From positions 23,289 through 87,288 of the forward strand of contig NZ_JAGGPN010000020.1 in NCBI RefSeq assembly GCF_018613795.1: a stretch of DNA of 64,000 nt. The letters are read 5' to 3'. This stretch comes from Arthrobacter sp. ISL-65. Its GTDB lineage: Bacteria; Actinomycetota; Actinomycetes; Actinomycetales; Micrococcaceae. Positions 17,568 to 26,176 of the stretch are shown here, piece after piece (within the stretch, counting starts at the first letter, position 1; every line of letters starts with the position of its first letter). Position numbers and translations under genes: made by a program. The notes under the pieces are model-generated. The model did not search any database. It was not told where the DNA came from and was given only the letters and a program-made list of their open reading frames with translations.

Positions 17568-18092
17568 CTACTTGGGTGCGTGGAGTTCGCGGTGGGCCTT
17601 GGCCAGCTCGCGGTAGTGCGCCGCGTTGCGCTTGACGCCGTCGAACTCCTCGTCGGTGAGTTCGCGGCGCACCTTGGCCGGGACCCCGGCCACCAGCGAA
17701 CGGGGCGGTACCACCGTCCCTTCCAGTACGACGGCGCCGGCCGCCACGAGCGAGCCGGCGCCGATCACCGCCCCGTTGAGGATGGTGGCGCTCATGCCGA
17801 TGAGGCAGTCGTCTTCCACGGTGCAGCCATGGACGACGGCGCTGTGCCCGACGCTGACCCGCGCCCCCACGCTGCAGGGGAAGCCGGGGTCGGCGTGCAG
17901 CACCACATTGTCCTGCAGGTTGCTGCCGGTGCCAACGGTGATGGCGGCGGTGTCCGCGCGCACCGAAACGCCGTAGAACGCGCTGGCGTCCTCGGCGAGC
18001 GTGGCACGGCCGATGACTGACGCCGTCGGCGCCACGAAAACGGAGGGGTGGATGTCCGGCGTGTCACCGGCGAAGGGGTAAATGGGAGCCAT
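17568..18092 (-). CDS. Gamma carbonic anhydrase family protein
   Basis: 174 residues forming a left-handed beta helix of hexapeptide repeats, then a C-terminal helix (EFDGVKRNAAHYRELAKAHRELH). The three metal-binding histidines are in place: His66 (VVLHADPG), His83 and His88 (VGHSAVVHGC). The family includes true gamma carbonic anhydrases and PaaY/CaiE-type thioesterases; which activity applies cannot be told. TAGGCT at 18100-18105 ends seven bases before the ATG, indicating a leaderless transcript. Downstream of the SMR gene on the same strand, 49 bp apart. Confidence 0.88.
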   Translation of the reverse strand: MAPIYPFAGDTPDIHPSVFVAPTASVIGRATLAEDASAFYGVSVRADTAAITVGTGSNLQDNVVLHADPGFPCSVGARVSVGHSAVVHGCTVEDDCLIGMSATILNGAVIGAGSLVAAGAVVLEGTVVPPRSLVAGVPAKVRRELTDEEFDGVKRNAAHYRELAKAHRELHAPK

Positions 18093-18141
18093 GCCCCCAA
18101 GCCTAGGACACCGGCTTGGTTCGCCGGGTGAGCCGGAACCG

Positions 18142-18462
18142 TCAGTGGGCTCCGCCGACGTTCAGGACGACGACGCCGGCGACCACCAGGCCGATCCCGA
18201 GGATCTTCATCAGGTTCAGTTCCTCGCCGAGGAAGACGGCACCGATTGCCACGATGGCAACCGTTCCGAGGCCTGACCACAGGGCATAGGCGACGCCAAC
18301 GGGCACACTCTTGACCACCTGCGACAGCAGGGCGAAGGCAACCCCGTAGGCCCCCAGGCACCAGACGCTGGGCCAGAGCCGGCTAAATCCTTCTGTCGAC
18401 TTCAGGAAGCTGGTGCCCAGGACCTCCGCGGCGATCGCCAGTGCCAGATATACGTAGCCCAA
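18142..18462 (-). CDS. Small multidrug resistance (SMR) efflux protein
   Basis: 106 residues from a TTG at 18460-18462. It was chosen because AAAGGA lies nine bases upstream and the protein then aligns with EmrE/QacC from residue 1; the frame remains open to 18693 but that would add 77 non-homologous residues. Four membrane helices. The essential proton/drug-coupling glutamate is Glu13 (YLALAIAAEVLGTSFLKSTEGFSRLWP region), and WSGLGTVAIVAIG matches the conserved helix 3. It probably exports quaternary cations or guanidinium-like compounds with proton exchange. Confidence 0.87.
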   Translation of the reverse strand: MGYVYLALAIAAEVLGTSFLKSTEGFSRLWPSVWCLGAYGVAFALLSQVVKSVPVGVAYALWSGLGTVAIVAIGAVFLGEELNLMKILGIGLVVAGVVVLNVGGAH

Positions 18463-18556
18463 GAAGATGTGTCCTTTCCCAATGCTGGGGCCTAACCGGC
18501 GTGCTGCCGGCGCTGCGCACCCAAGGTCCCATCCTAGGTGCGCGCGGAACGCGGAC

Positions 18557-19969
18557 TCACCCGAGGGTCCGCGAGAGCTCCTCGCCGAGAATCCGGGTGC
18601 CTTCGGGGAAGGCGCCCGGGTTGGGGCCCGCGTAGTTGAGCCGGATGAAAGGCCCGGCCGGTTCGGCGGGGAACCACTCCGTTCCGGCCGCAATGATGAC
18701 GCCGGCGCTTTCGCAGTTCCGGGCGAGCTGTTCGACGTCGGTCCCGTCGGGAAGGCGTGCCCAGAGGTTCAGTCCACCTTTGGGAACGTTCTCGACGTGC
18801 GCCTGGGGTGCGTGCTGAAGCAGGCTCGTGAGCAGGAGATCGCGGCGGGACTGGAGCTGGTGCCGGAGGCTTTTCAGGTGGGTCTGCCAGCCCGGCTGCG
18901 TGACGACGTCGAGTGCCGCCGCCTGGAGCAGGCCACTGACATACATCGACTCGGCTGCCCGGTCGGCAAGGATGCGTTCGCGCGCAGGCCCGCGGGCGAT
19001 GACGGCGGCCACACGGACGGCAGGGGAGACGCTTTTGGTCAGTGACCGGAGGTATACAACGTGGCCGGAGTCGTCGCGGGCCGCCACAGGCTGGGCTGTG
19101 GTGGTGATGCCGAAGTCGTGTGCCCAGTCGTCCTCGAGGAGGAAGGCGCCGTTTTTCCGCACGACGTCCAGCACCTGTTCGCAGCGCCGGCCGTCCCACT
19201 GCGCGCCGGTGGGGTTCGCGTAGTTCGGCTGGGCATAGAACATCCGTGCCCCCGTCTCCTCGAAGGCTCGGGCCAGTTCCTCCGGGTCGGGTCCGCCGGC
19301 GCCGCTGGGCACGGGGACGACCCGGACGCCGGCCTGCGCCGCGGCCAGGATGGCCCCCCAGTAGGTCGGGGACTCGACGAGGAGCGGCTGCCCGTGGCCG
19401 ACGAGCGCCCTGAAGATGGAGCTGAGGCCGCTTTGGCTGCCCGGAAGCACGACGACGTCGCTCGGGGTTGGCGGGGAAATGCCGGCTGGGGTGGAGCTTC
19501 CGAGTTCGTGGGCGAACCAGGATTGCAGCTCGGGCAGCCCTGCAGCCGGGGGACGCGATAACGCCGCCTCGCCGCGGGCCGCCCGTGTAAGCGCTGCGCG
19601 CACCAGCCGCTCGGGCAGGAGTTCGCGGTCCGGATAGCCGGAATGGAACGCAATGACATCGTTCGGTGCGGTGCGCATCGCGGCGGAGGACGGCCGAAGC
19701 GGCGCCTGTGGTGATCGCAGGGCGGCCGTCTGCCAGCCGTAATCCGACGGCCGCGCTGTCCGGACGGCCCGCGCGAATGTCCCCACGCCTGGGCGGCTCT
19801 CGATGACACCCTCCCTCGTGAGGGCCTGCAGTGCCTTCTGGACGGTAACGGGGCTGGCCTGATACTCCGCGACGAGTGACCGGGTTGACGGCAGTCTGGA
19901 CCCCGGTGCCGCGCCGGCGACCCATTCCCTCAGCCGCAACGCGATTCGCGAACTGCTATCGTTGTTCAT
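18557..19969 (-). CDS. MocR-type regulator (GntR HTH fused to class I aminotransferase domain)
   Basis: 470 residues from the ATG at 19967-19969; the open frame reaches 20314 but that extension has no family match. A GntR winged helix (about 5-70, SRLPSTRSLVAEYQASPVTVQKAL) is fused to a type I PLP aminotransferase domain, with the PLP lysine in SLTKSVSP. MocR proteins bind PLP and an amino compound and regulate genes for vitamin B6, GABA, taurine and similar. A perfect palindrome overlaps its own -10 (TACTAT, 19978-19983), eight bases before the ATG, suggesting autoregulation and a leaderless mRNA. It is divergent from and shares start-codon bases with the EamA transporter, its likely target. 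Confidence 0.88.
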   Translation of the reverse strand: MNNDSSSRIALRLREWVAGAAPGSRLPSTRSLVAEYQASPVTVQKALQALTREGVIESRPGVGTFARAVRTARPSDYGWQTAALRSPQAPLRPSSAAMRTAPNDVIAFHSGYPDRELLPERLVRAALTRAARGEAALSRPPAAGLPELQSWFAHELGSSTPAGISPPTPSDVVVLPGSQSGLSSIFRALVGHGQPLLVESPTYWGAILAAAQAGVRVVPVPSGAGGPDPEELARAFEETGARMFYAQPNYANPTGAQWDGRRCEQVLDVVRKNGAFLLEDDWAHDFGITTTAQPVAARDDSGHVVYLRSLTKSVSPAVRVAAVIARGPARERILADRAAESMYVSGLLQAAALDVVTQPGWQTHLKSLRHQLQSRRDLLLTSLLQHAPQAHVENVPKGGLNLWARLPDGTDVEQLARNCESAGVIIAAGTEWFPAEPAGPFIRLNYAGPNPGAFPEGTRILGEELSRTLG

Positions 19970-21026
19970 GAGAGACAATAGTAGCGCTACTGTTCCAGTT
20001 CGCCCAGTGATATCGTCGCCGGCTGGAGTGTCACCCACTGGGTCACTCACTGGATCGTCCCGCGCCGGAATATGGTGGGGCCTCCTGGGAGTAGTGGCTT
20101 TCTCGTTCACCGTTCCTTTCACCCGCCTGGCGGTAGAGGGGCTCTCGCCGTTGTTCATCGGCTCGGCCCGGGCAGTGGTGGCGGCTGTCCTTGCCGCCGC
20201 GGCCCTGCTGCTGACGCGGCAGCGCCTGCCCCGCGGCGTGCAGTGGCGTCGCCTGGCGGTGGGCGCCGCCGGCGTCGTTGTCGGCTTCCCCCTGCTCACG
20301 TCCTTCGCACTCACCTCCGCGCCGGCCAGTCATGGGGCCGTGGTTATCGCCCTGCTTCCTGCTGCAACGGCGACGATGGCGGTCCTTCATGGCCGCGAGC
20401 GTCCACGAGTAGCATTTTGGGTCGCGACAGGAGCGGGGGCGACAGCCGCTGTCGGCTTCGCCGTCGCGCAGCCCGGTGGCTTTGGCCAGCTTCATTGGAC
20501 GGACCTGTTGTTCTTCGGCGCTGTGCTGGCAGCTGCCGTGGGGTACGCCGAGGGTGGACTGCTGGCCCGCGAGCTTGGCGCGTGGCAGACCATATCCTGG
20601 GCCCTCGTCCTGGCCTCGCCCCTGATGGTGGGTCTTGTGGCTTTCTCCGTGTCCCAGCAGCCGCCCTCGGGCACTCCGGTGCAGTGGGCCGCCTTTGCTT
20701 ACCTCGGCGTCGTCAGCATGTTTCTGGGCTTCTTTGCCTGGTACCACGGCCTCGCTATCGGGCCCATGGCCCGGGTGAGCCAGGTCCAGCTCGCCCAGCC
20801 GGTGATGAGCATCTGCTGGGCTGCGCTTCTGCTCGGCGAGCAGCTGACGTGGGCAGCCGTCTTCGGCGGAGCCGCCGTCGTACTCTGCGCCGGCGCCGCG
20901 GTCCGCGTACGGCTCAACCGGGAGCCAGCTCCGGCGGTGGTCAGGGGAGGACGACGGCGATCGGCGCACCCGGTTCTGCCACCCGCTCAAGCTCCCGCAC
21001 GACGTCGTCCGCCTGGTCTGCCGTGA
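19968..21026 (+). CDS. EamA/DMT family transporter
   Basis: About 352 residues from the ATG at 19968; a downstream GTG (20007 or 20028) could be the true start, since the first 25 residues are polar and not typical. Ten membrane helices in two EamA repeats (WWGLLGVVAFSFTVPFTRLAVEGLSPLFIGSARA; later VSQVQLAQPVMSICWAALLLGE). Such proteins export amino acids or metabolites. It is divergently paired with a MocR regulator, which often controls a neighbouring transporter. The last 50 residues are basic and Pro/Arg-rich and overlap the convergent methyltransferase gene by 86 bp, so the C-terminus may be a run-on extension. Confidence 0.82.
   Translation: MRDNSSATVPVRPVISSPAGVSPTGSLTGSSRAGIWWGLLGVVAFSFTVPFTRLAVEGLSPLFIGSARAVVAAVLAAAALLLTRQRLPRGVQWRRLAVGAAGVVVGFPLLTSFALTSAPASHGAVVIALLPAATATMAVLHGRERPRVAFWVATGAGATAAVGFAVAQPGGFGQLHWTDLLFFGAVLAAAVGYAEGGLLARELGAWQTISWALVLASPLMVGLVAFSVSQQPPSGTPVQWAAFAYLGVVSMFLGFFAWYHGLAIGPMARVSQVQLAQPVMSICWAALLLGEQLTWAAVFGGAAVVLCAGAAVRVRLNREPAPAVVRGGRRRSAHPVLPPAQAPARRRPPGLP
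19977..19994. promoter_or_regulatory. Candidate MocR operator, perfect 12-bp palindrome
   Basis: AGTAGCGCTACT at 19980-19991 is a perfect inverted repeat. The extended 18-bp form AATAGTAGCGCTACTGTT has a single mismatched pair. It covers the minus-strand -10 TACTAT of the MocR gene and lies inside the first codons of the EamA gene as annotated, so binding could silence both. Confidence 0.65.
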
Positions 21027-21300
21027 GGCCCTCCAGTGACTGGACGGCCCAGACTGCCGGGAACGTATTCGCGGCGAACGGCAGGCGGGTGGGCTCCGCC
21101 ACCGACACGCTCAGGCGGCGGCCCATGGCGTACCTTACGTTGCCGTCGAAGGGATCAACGCCCGTGTAGTGGATGCCGGCCTGGACGAACCGGAGACCGT
21201 CGTCGCCCGGGCCGCAGCATACATCCAGCACTGCGTGCCTGCCCTGTGCCTTGAGCAGTGCGATGAAGGGTTCCAGCGAAGTTTCCGTCAGCAGAGTCAT
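20941..21300 (-). CDS. Small class I SAM-dependent methyltransferase-like protein
   Basis: 119 residues, much shorter than usual methyltransferases (200 or more). Motif I VLDVCCGPGDDGL at about 24-36, an acidic residue after beta 2 (YTGVDPFDG) and a post-I segment RLPFAANTFPAVWAV correspond to the Methyltransf_11 core. The C-terminal half of the fold is missing. It could be a truncated methyltransferase or a SAM-binding regulator. It overlaps the EamA gene tail-to-tail. Downstream of purU but separated from it by a strong hairpin. Confidence 0.65.
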   Translation of the reverse strand: MTLLTETSLEPFIALLKAQGRHAVLDVCCGPGDDGLRFVQAGIHYTGVDPFDGNVRYAMGRRLSVSVAEPTRLPFAANTFPAVWAVQSLEGLTADQADDVVRELERVAEPGAPIAVVLP

Positions 21301-21363
21301 TGTGTTAACCAGTCTTGGTTAAAACCCGCCGAGTGTGAACCGCTGCGCCCACGGGAACCCGGA

Positions 21364-21398
21364 ACCGCCGCCGCGGGCATGCTGCCCGCGGCGGCGGT
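21364..21398 (-). terminator. Terminator after purU
   Basis: A perfect 16-bp GC-only stem (ACCGCCGCCGCGGGCA and its complement) with a three-base loop TGC, 17 bp past the purU stop. Confidence 0.7.
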
Positions 21399-21415
21399 GC
21401 TCGGTTGAAGCGGGA

Positions 21416-22276
21416 TCAGTTAAAGACGACCGTCCGGTTGCCGTCCAGGAGCACGCGGTGTTCGGCGTGCCACTGCACGGCCTGGGCGAGGGTGCGGCCT
21501 TCCACGTCCCGGCCCATCTGCACGAACTGCTCCGGCGTGCGCGCGTGGTCCACCCGGATGACTTCCTGCTCGATGATCGGGCCCTCGTCCAATGCGGCAG
21601 TGACGTAGTGCGCGGTGGCACCGATCAGCTTCACGCCGCGGGCATGGGCCTGGTGGTACGGCTTGGCGCCCTTGAAGGACGGCAGGAAGGAGTGGTGGAT
21701 GTTGATGGCCTTGCCGGTCAGCTCGGTGCACAAATCGTCGGAGATGATCTGCATGTAACGGGCCAGGACGGTCAGTTCGACGCCCTCTTCGGCGATGATC
21801 TTGCGCAGCTGATCCTCGGCTTGTTCCTTCGTGTCGGCCGTCACCGGGATGTAGTGGAACGGAATGCCGTAGAACTCGGCCAGCCCGGCCAGGTCGCGGT
21901 GGTTGGAGACAATGGCCGGAATCTCGATGGGCAGGGTGCCGGAGCGCTGCAGGAACAGGAGGTCGTTCAGGCAGTGGGCGGACTTGCTGGCCATCAGCAG
22001 GGTACGCACTTTGCGGCCCACGGGGTTCAGGCTCCACTGCATGCCAAAGGCCTCGGCCACCGGCTCCAGGGCCGCGACCACCTCAGTGTGGGGTGCGGTG
22101 GTGGTGGCTTCCACGCGCATAAAGAAGGTGCCGGTGGCTTCGCTGCCGTACTGCTGGGAGTCCGTAATATTGCAGCCCCCCACGAGCAGGGCGCCGGCCA
22201 CGGCGTGGACGATTCCCGGGCGGTCGGGGCAGGACAGGGTTACTACGTACGATTTGGCGAGCTGGTCTTCATTCAC
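21416..22276 (-). CDS. purU: Formyltetrahydrofolate deformylase
   Basis: 286 residues from the GTG at 22274-22276. This start is supported by TAGGCT at 22284-22289, seven bases upstream (leaderless signature), and by the family start just before SYVVTLSCPDRPGIVHAV. An N-terminal ACT domain (about 8-85) precedes a formyltransferase-type hydrolase domain with the HHSFLPSF motif and the catalytic aspartate in ALDEGPIIEQ. PurU hydrolyses 10-formyl-THF to THF and formate, balancing the one-carbon pool. It is divergent from glyA-folD, which handle the same pool. Confidence 0.93.
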   Translation of the reverse strand: MNEDQLAKSYVVTLSCPDRPGIVHAVAGALLVGGCNITDSQQYGSEATGTFFMRVEATTTAPHTEVVAALEPVAEAFGMQWSLNPVGRKVRTLLMASKSAHCLNDLLFLQRSGTLPIEIPAIVSNHRDLAGLAEFYGIPFHYIPVTADTKEQAEDQLRKIIAEEGVELTVLARYMQIISDDLCTELTGKAINIHHSFLPSFKGAKPYHQAHARGVKLIGATAHYVTAALDEGPIIEQEVIRVDHARTPEQFVQMGRDVEGRTLAQAVQWHAEHRVLLDGNRTVVFN

Positions 22277-22323
22277 GAAGAACAGCCTACCCGCGCGTCG
22301 GTCCCGCTTTTTGATAGTGTGGT

Positions 22324-22402
22324 GGCGTCGCAACTGGCGTTTGGGTGGCTAACCACCAGGGAGCGGCATTCACGAAGACCACGGATCGTACGCCTGGGCC
22401 GA
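22324..22402 (+). promoter_or_regulatory. ZTP (pfl) riboswitch upstream of glyA-folD
   Basis: The conserved pieces of the ZTP/ZMP aptamer occur in order: GCAACTGGCG (22330-22339), a short hairpin GGTGG-ctaa-CCACC (22344-22357) running into AGGGAGCG (22358-22365), a variable linker, and CGCCTGGGCC (22391-22400), whose CGCC can pair with the earlier GGCG as the pseudoknot. A -10-like GATAGT at 22313-22318 would start transcription at the aptamer's 5' edge. ZTP riboswitches turn on glyA, folD and purH when 10-formyl-THF is short. The rest of the 304-bp gap up to glyA (22403-22570) is GC-rich and must hold the expression platform; I see no gene in it. Confidence 0.85.
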
Positions 22403-22580
22403 GGGTCATGTTTTGCCGGTAGCGCTGCGCTTCTCGAAGAGCGGCCACCCCATTGCGCTGCGGCGCCCTGATAGAGCTGCGCCCGGAACGCTTTCCGGAT
22501 GGTGGTCTTCGACGGGCGGAGCAACGTTCCAGCCGGTAGCCTGACCTTTAGCAGTGCCCATCCCTAGCCAGGAGTTCTTC

Positions 22581-23885
22581 GTGACTACTTCACCGACTTC
22601 CGTTAGCACCTCCTTCGTCAGCAATCAGCCGCTGGCTGAGCTCGATCCCGAGATCGCCGCAGTACTGGACCAGGAACTCGGCCGCCAGCGCGGCACCCTG
22701 GAAATGATCGCCTCCGAAAACTTCGCCCCCCGCGCGGTCATGGAAGCCCAGGGCTCCGTTCTGACCAACAAGTACGCCGAGGGCTACCCGGGCCGCCGCT
22801 ACTATGGCGGCTGCGAGTACGTGGACGTCGCCGAGCAGTTGGCGATTGACCGGGTCAAGGACCTGTTTGGCGCCGAATACGCCAACGTCCAGCCGCACTC
22901 CGGTGCCCAGGCCAACGCGGCCGCGCTGTCCGCCATGATCACCCCCGGTGACAAGATCCTGGGCCTGTCCCTGGCCCATGGCGGACACCTCACGCACGGC
23001 ATGAAGCTGAACTTCTCCGGCAAGCTCTACAACGTGGCCGCCTACCAGGTGGAGCAGGACAACTTCCGCGTTGACATGGACAAGCTCCGTGAGCAAGCCA
23101 TCGCCGAGAAGCCGCAGGTGATCATCGCCGGCTGGTCCGCATACCCGCGCCACCTCGACTTCGCCGCGTTCCGCTCCATCGCCGATGAAGTGGGCGCCCT
23201 GCTCTGGACGGACATGGCACACTTCGCCGGCCTCGTTGCAGCAGGCCTGCACCCGAGCCCGGTGCCGCACTCCGACGTCGTCACCTCCACTGTGCACAAG
23301 ACCCTCGCCGGCCCCCGCTCCGGTGTGATCCTGGCCAAGCAGGAGTGGGCCAAGAAGCTCAACTCCAATGTCTTCCCGGGCCAGCAGGGCGGACCGCTCA
23401 TGCACGTCATCGCCGCCAAGGCCGTGGCCTTCAAGATCGCCGGCACCGCCGAATTCAAGGAGCGCCAGGAGCGCGTCCTGGAAGGCGCCAAGATCATCGC
23501 CGACCGCCTCAACCAGTCCGATGTTGCCGAGGCCGGCGTCTCCGTCCTCACCGGCGGCACCGACGTTCACCTGGTGCTGGTCGACCTGCGCAACTCGCAG
23601 CTGGACGGCCAGCAGGCCGAGGACCTCCTGCACTCCGTGGGCATCACCGTCAACCGCAACGCCGTGCCGTTCGACCCGCGCCCGCCGATGGTCACCTCCG
23701 GCCTGCGCATCGGCACCCCGGCCCTGGCCACCCGCGGCTTCGGCGCCACCGAATTCACTGAGGTTGCCGAGATCATTGCCACCGCCCTGAAGGCCGGCTC
23801 CGCCACGGACGTCGAGGCCCTGCAGGCCCGCGTGGACAAGCTCGCCGCTGACTTCCCGCTGTACCCGCAGCACGAGCAGTGGTAA
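22581..23885 (+). CDS. glyA: Serine hydroxymethyltransferase
   Basis: 434 residues from the GTG at 22581, with AGGAG six bases upstream; the frame is open to 22554 but that start lacks a ribosome site. A PLP enzyme converting serine plus THF to glycine plus 5,10-methylene-THF. Recognised by [30 protein letters not shown], the PLP lysine at residue 240 in [13 protein letters not shown], and the glycine-rich [17 protein letters not shown]. First gene of the glyA-folD operon behind a ZTP riboswitch. Confidence 0.97.
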   Translation: MTTSPTSVSTSFVSNQPLAELDPEIAAVLDQELGRQRGTLEMIASENFAPRAVMEAQGSVLTNKYAEGYPGRRYYGGCEYVDVAEQLAIDRVKDLFGAEYANVQPHSGAQANAAALSAMITPGDKILGLSLAHGGHLTHGMKLNFSGKLYNVAAYQVEQDNFRVDMDKLREQAIAEKPQVIIAGWSAYPRHLDFAAFRSIADEVGALLWTDMAHFAGLVAAGLHPSPVPHSDVVTSTVHKTLAGPRSGVILAKQEWAKKLNSNVFPGQQGGPLMHVIAAKAVAFKIAGTAEFKERQERVLEGAKIIADRLNQSDVAEAGVSVLTGGTDVHLVLVDLRNSQLDGQQAEDLLHSVGITVNRNAVPFDPRPPMVTSGLRIGTPALATRGFGATEFTEVAEIIATALKAGSATDVEALQARVDKLAADFPLYPQHEQW

Positions 23886-23893
23886 ACCCGTCT

Positions 23894-24787
23894 ATGGCGC
23901 AGACCGCCAAGGTTCTTGACGGCAAGGCAGCCTCGGCTGCCATCAAGTCCGAGCTGGCTGAGCGTGTCGCGGCCCTGAAGGCCCGCGGCGTCACTCCGGG
24001 CATTGCCACCGTGCTCGTGGGCGCGGACCCCGCCTCTCAGCTGTACGTGTCCATGAAGCACAAGCAGTCTGTGAAGATCGGGATGAACTCGATCCAGCGC
24101 GAGCTTCCGGCGGACGCCACCCAGGCCCAGGTTGAGGCCCTCATTGACGATCTCAATGCGGACCCCGCCTGCCACGGCTACATCGTGCAGTTGCCGCTGC
24201 CCAAGCATCTGGACACGCACGCCATCCTCGAGCGGATCGACCCCGCCAAGGATGCCGACGGCCTGCACCCGACCAACCTTGGCCGGCTGGTGCTCAACGT
24301 CAACGACGAGATCACCTCGCCGCTGCCGTGCACGCCCCGTGGCGTCATCGAGCTCCTGGAGCGCAACGGCTACAGCCTCGCGGGCAAGCACGTCGTGGTG
24401 GTCGGCCGCGGCGTCACGATCGGCCGCTCGATCGGCCTGCTGCTTACCCGGCGGGCCGTGAACGCCACCGTGACGCTGACGCATACCGGAACCAAGAACC
24501 TTTCGGAGCTGCTGCGGCAGGCGGACGTTATTGTGGGCGCGGCGGGTGCCAAGCACATCGTCAAGGCTGCTGACGTAAAGCCGGGCGCCGCGGTGATCGA
24601 CGTCGGTGTCACCCGTGAAACCGACCCCGAGACGGGCAAGAGCAAGGTCCACGGCGACATCGATCCCGCCGCTGCAGAGGTAGCTGGCTGGATTTCGCCG
24701 AACCCCGGCGGCGTCGGTCCCATGACCGTGGCGCTGCTCATGACCAACGTGGTCGAAGCCGCGGAACGCCAGGCGGGCATCAGCTGA
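23894..24787 (+). CDS. folD: Bifunctional methylene-THF dehydrogenase / methenyl-THF cyclohydrolase
   Basis: 297 residues from the ATG at 23894, eight bases past the glyA stop; a GTG at 23879 overlapping glyA is the alternative. Shows the family hallmarks: substrate lysine region [14 protein letters not shown], the QLPLPKHLD motif, the NADP-binding [17 protein letters not shown] and the C-terminal [13 protein letters not shown]. It oxidises 5,10-methylene-THF, made by the preceding glyA product, to 10-formyl-THF for purine synthesis. The riboswitch ahead of glyA should control both. Confidence 0.96.
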   Translation: MAQTAKVLDGKAASAAIKSELAERVAALKARGVTPGIATVLVGADPASQLYVSMKHKQSVKIGMNSIQRELPADATQAQVEALIDDLNADPACHGYIVQLPLPKHLDTHAILERIDPAKDADGLHPTNLGRLVLNVNDEITSPLPCTPRGVIELLERNGYSLAGKHVVVVGRGVTIGRSIGLLLTRRAVNATVTLTHTGTKNLSELLRQADVIVGAAGAKHIVKAADVKPGAAVIDVGVTRETDPETGKSKVHGDIDPAAAEVAGWISPNPGGVGPMTVALLMTNVVEAAERQAGIS

Positions 24788-24893
24788 ACCGTCGCTCGAG
24801 CTGAACCGCTGCTCGAGCTGAACCGCTGATCGAGCTTGTCGAGATCCAGGGTTTCGCCCCCACCCGCCCCTGACCTCGCAAGCTCGGCCAGGA
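24780..24893. repeat. Intergenic repeat region after folD
   Basis: Three direct copies of CTGAACCGYYGMTCGAG (from 24785, about 20 bp apart) are followed by a copy of the dispersed element family seen elsewhere in this window: GAGCTTGTCGAGATCC, then CCTGACCTCGCAAGCTCGG (24869-24887). The second part is the reverse complement of the block found at 35386-35405 and, in part, inside mazG. Confidence 0.7.
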
Positions 24894-24933
24894 GCGTAGG
24901 GAGCCTACTCCTCCGGGAGTAGGCTCCCTACGC
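24894..24933 (+). terminator. Terminator of glyA-folD
   Basis: A perfect 18-bp stem, GCGTAGGGAGCCTACTCC with its complement, closed by the tetraloop TCCG. There is no T tract. It ends 34 bp before the -10 of the next gene. Confidence 0.75.
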
Positions 24934-24979
24934 CGTTAAGCCGACGACGGTCCGGGCGTACCCGGCTAGGCTCGGACGT

Positions 24980-26176
24980 ATGCAGCGCCGTTTCCGGGGA
25001 CCGCCCACAGCAGCCATCGTGGTTGCCGTGGCCCTCTTCGAGGTGGTGGGCACCGTCTTCGCCTCCGCCCGGCAGCCGGACCACCGGCCGCTGGATGCCC
25101 TCGCGTTCGTCCTGCTGCTCGCGGGACCGGCCTCCCTGTCGTTCCGGCGCCGCGCTCCGCTGGTGATGCTTCCGGCCGCGGCGGCGTCCGTCGCGGCGTA
25201 TCTGGCGCTCGGCTACGCGTGGGGTCCGGTGTTCCTGTCGCTGGCGCTGGCGATCGTGCTCTCCGCCGCGGCCGGGAAGCGCTGGCAGACCTGGACCGTG
25301 GCCGGCGCATGTGCAGCCGTCCTGGTGGCGGGCGCGGCAGTTGGCGGCGACGAGTTCGCCCTGATCCGGGCGTTCGCCGGCACCTCGTGGCTGGCCATTC
25401 TTGTGCTGCTGGGGGAGGGCGCGCGGCTGCGCACCGAACGGGTGGCGGAACGGCGCCGCCAGCACGAGGCCCGCGAACAGGCCGCCCGCGACGAGTACCG
25501 GCTGGCGCTCGCCCGGGACATCCACGACGTCGTCGCGCACTCACTGTCGCTCATTAACGTCCGCGCCTCGGTGGCGCTGCACCTGGGGGAGAAGGACCCC
25601 GCCCAGTTCCGTCCCGCACTGGAAGCCATCAAGGCGGCGAGCAAGGATTCGCTCGCGGAGGTCCGCCAGCTCCTGGGCGTGCTCCGCGAGGACGCCCCGC
25701 TGAGTCCCGCGCCGCCGCCGCGGCTGGATCGGATTCCCGGGCTAGCCGACGACGCCCGCCGCGCGGGGCTCGAGGTCAGCCTGACCCAGCCGGAGGCAGC
25801 TGCTGTGCAGCAGCTTCCGGACGCCGTACAGGAAGCGGCGTACCGGATCGTCCAGGAGGCCTTGACCAATGTGGTGCGGCATTCCGGAGCCAGGAAGGCC
25901 GCCGTCGTCCTTGCCCTGGAGGGCACGACGCCGGTGGGGAGCCCCGGAAAGCAGCTCACCGTGACCGTTGATGACGACGGCGCCGGGGCCACCGGGGTGC
26001 CGGAAGGCAACGGCGTGACGGGGATGCGGGAGAGGGCGGCCGCCGTGGGCGGTTCGCTGCACGTGGCGCCGCTGAACCTGGCGCCGCTGCATCCGGGCTG
26101 GCGGGTCCGCGCGGTGATACCGGTAGCCTGGCCGCTGGCCGGGCCCTTGCCGGGACCCGAACGGGAGGCGCGGTGA
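24980..26176 (+). CDS. Two-component sensor histidine kinase, NarL/DesK class
   Basis: 398 residues. The N-terminal 150 residues contain about four to five membrane helices with no extracytoplasmic domain of note. Then a short coiled linker (AERRRQHEAREQAARDEYR), the HisKA_3 dimerisation domain with phospho-acceptor His182 (ARDIHDVVAHSLSLI), and a HATPase domain (ALTNVVRHSGA as N box, VDDDGAGATGVPEGNGVTGMRERAAAVGG). The signal is probably membrane-sensed (DesK-like) but unknown. TAGGCT at 24967-24972 ends seven bases before the ATG (leaderless). The stop overlaps the response regulator start by 4 bp. Confidence 0.9.
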   Translation: MQRRFRGPPTAAIVVAVALFEVVGTVFASARQPDHRPLDALAFVLLLAGPASLSFRRRAPLVMLPAAAASVAAYLALGYAWGPVFLSLALAIVLSAAAGKRWQTWTVAGACAAVLVAGAAVGGDEFALIRAFAGTSWLAILVLLGEGARLRTERVAERRRQHEAREQAARDEYRLALARDIHDVVAHSLSLINVRASVALHLGEKDPAQFRPALEAIKAASKDSLAEVRQLLGVLREDAPLSPAPPPRLDRIPGLADDARRAGLEVSLTQPEAAAVQQLPDAVQEAAYRIVQEALTNVVRHSGARKAAVVLALEGTTPVGSPGKQLTVTVDDDGAGATGVPEGNGVTGMRERAAAVGGSLHVAPLNLAPLHPGWRVRAVIPVAWPLAGPLPGPEREAR

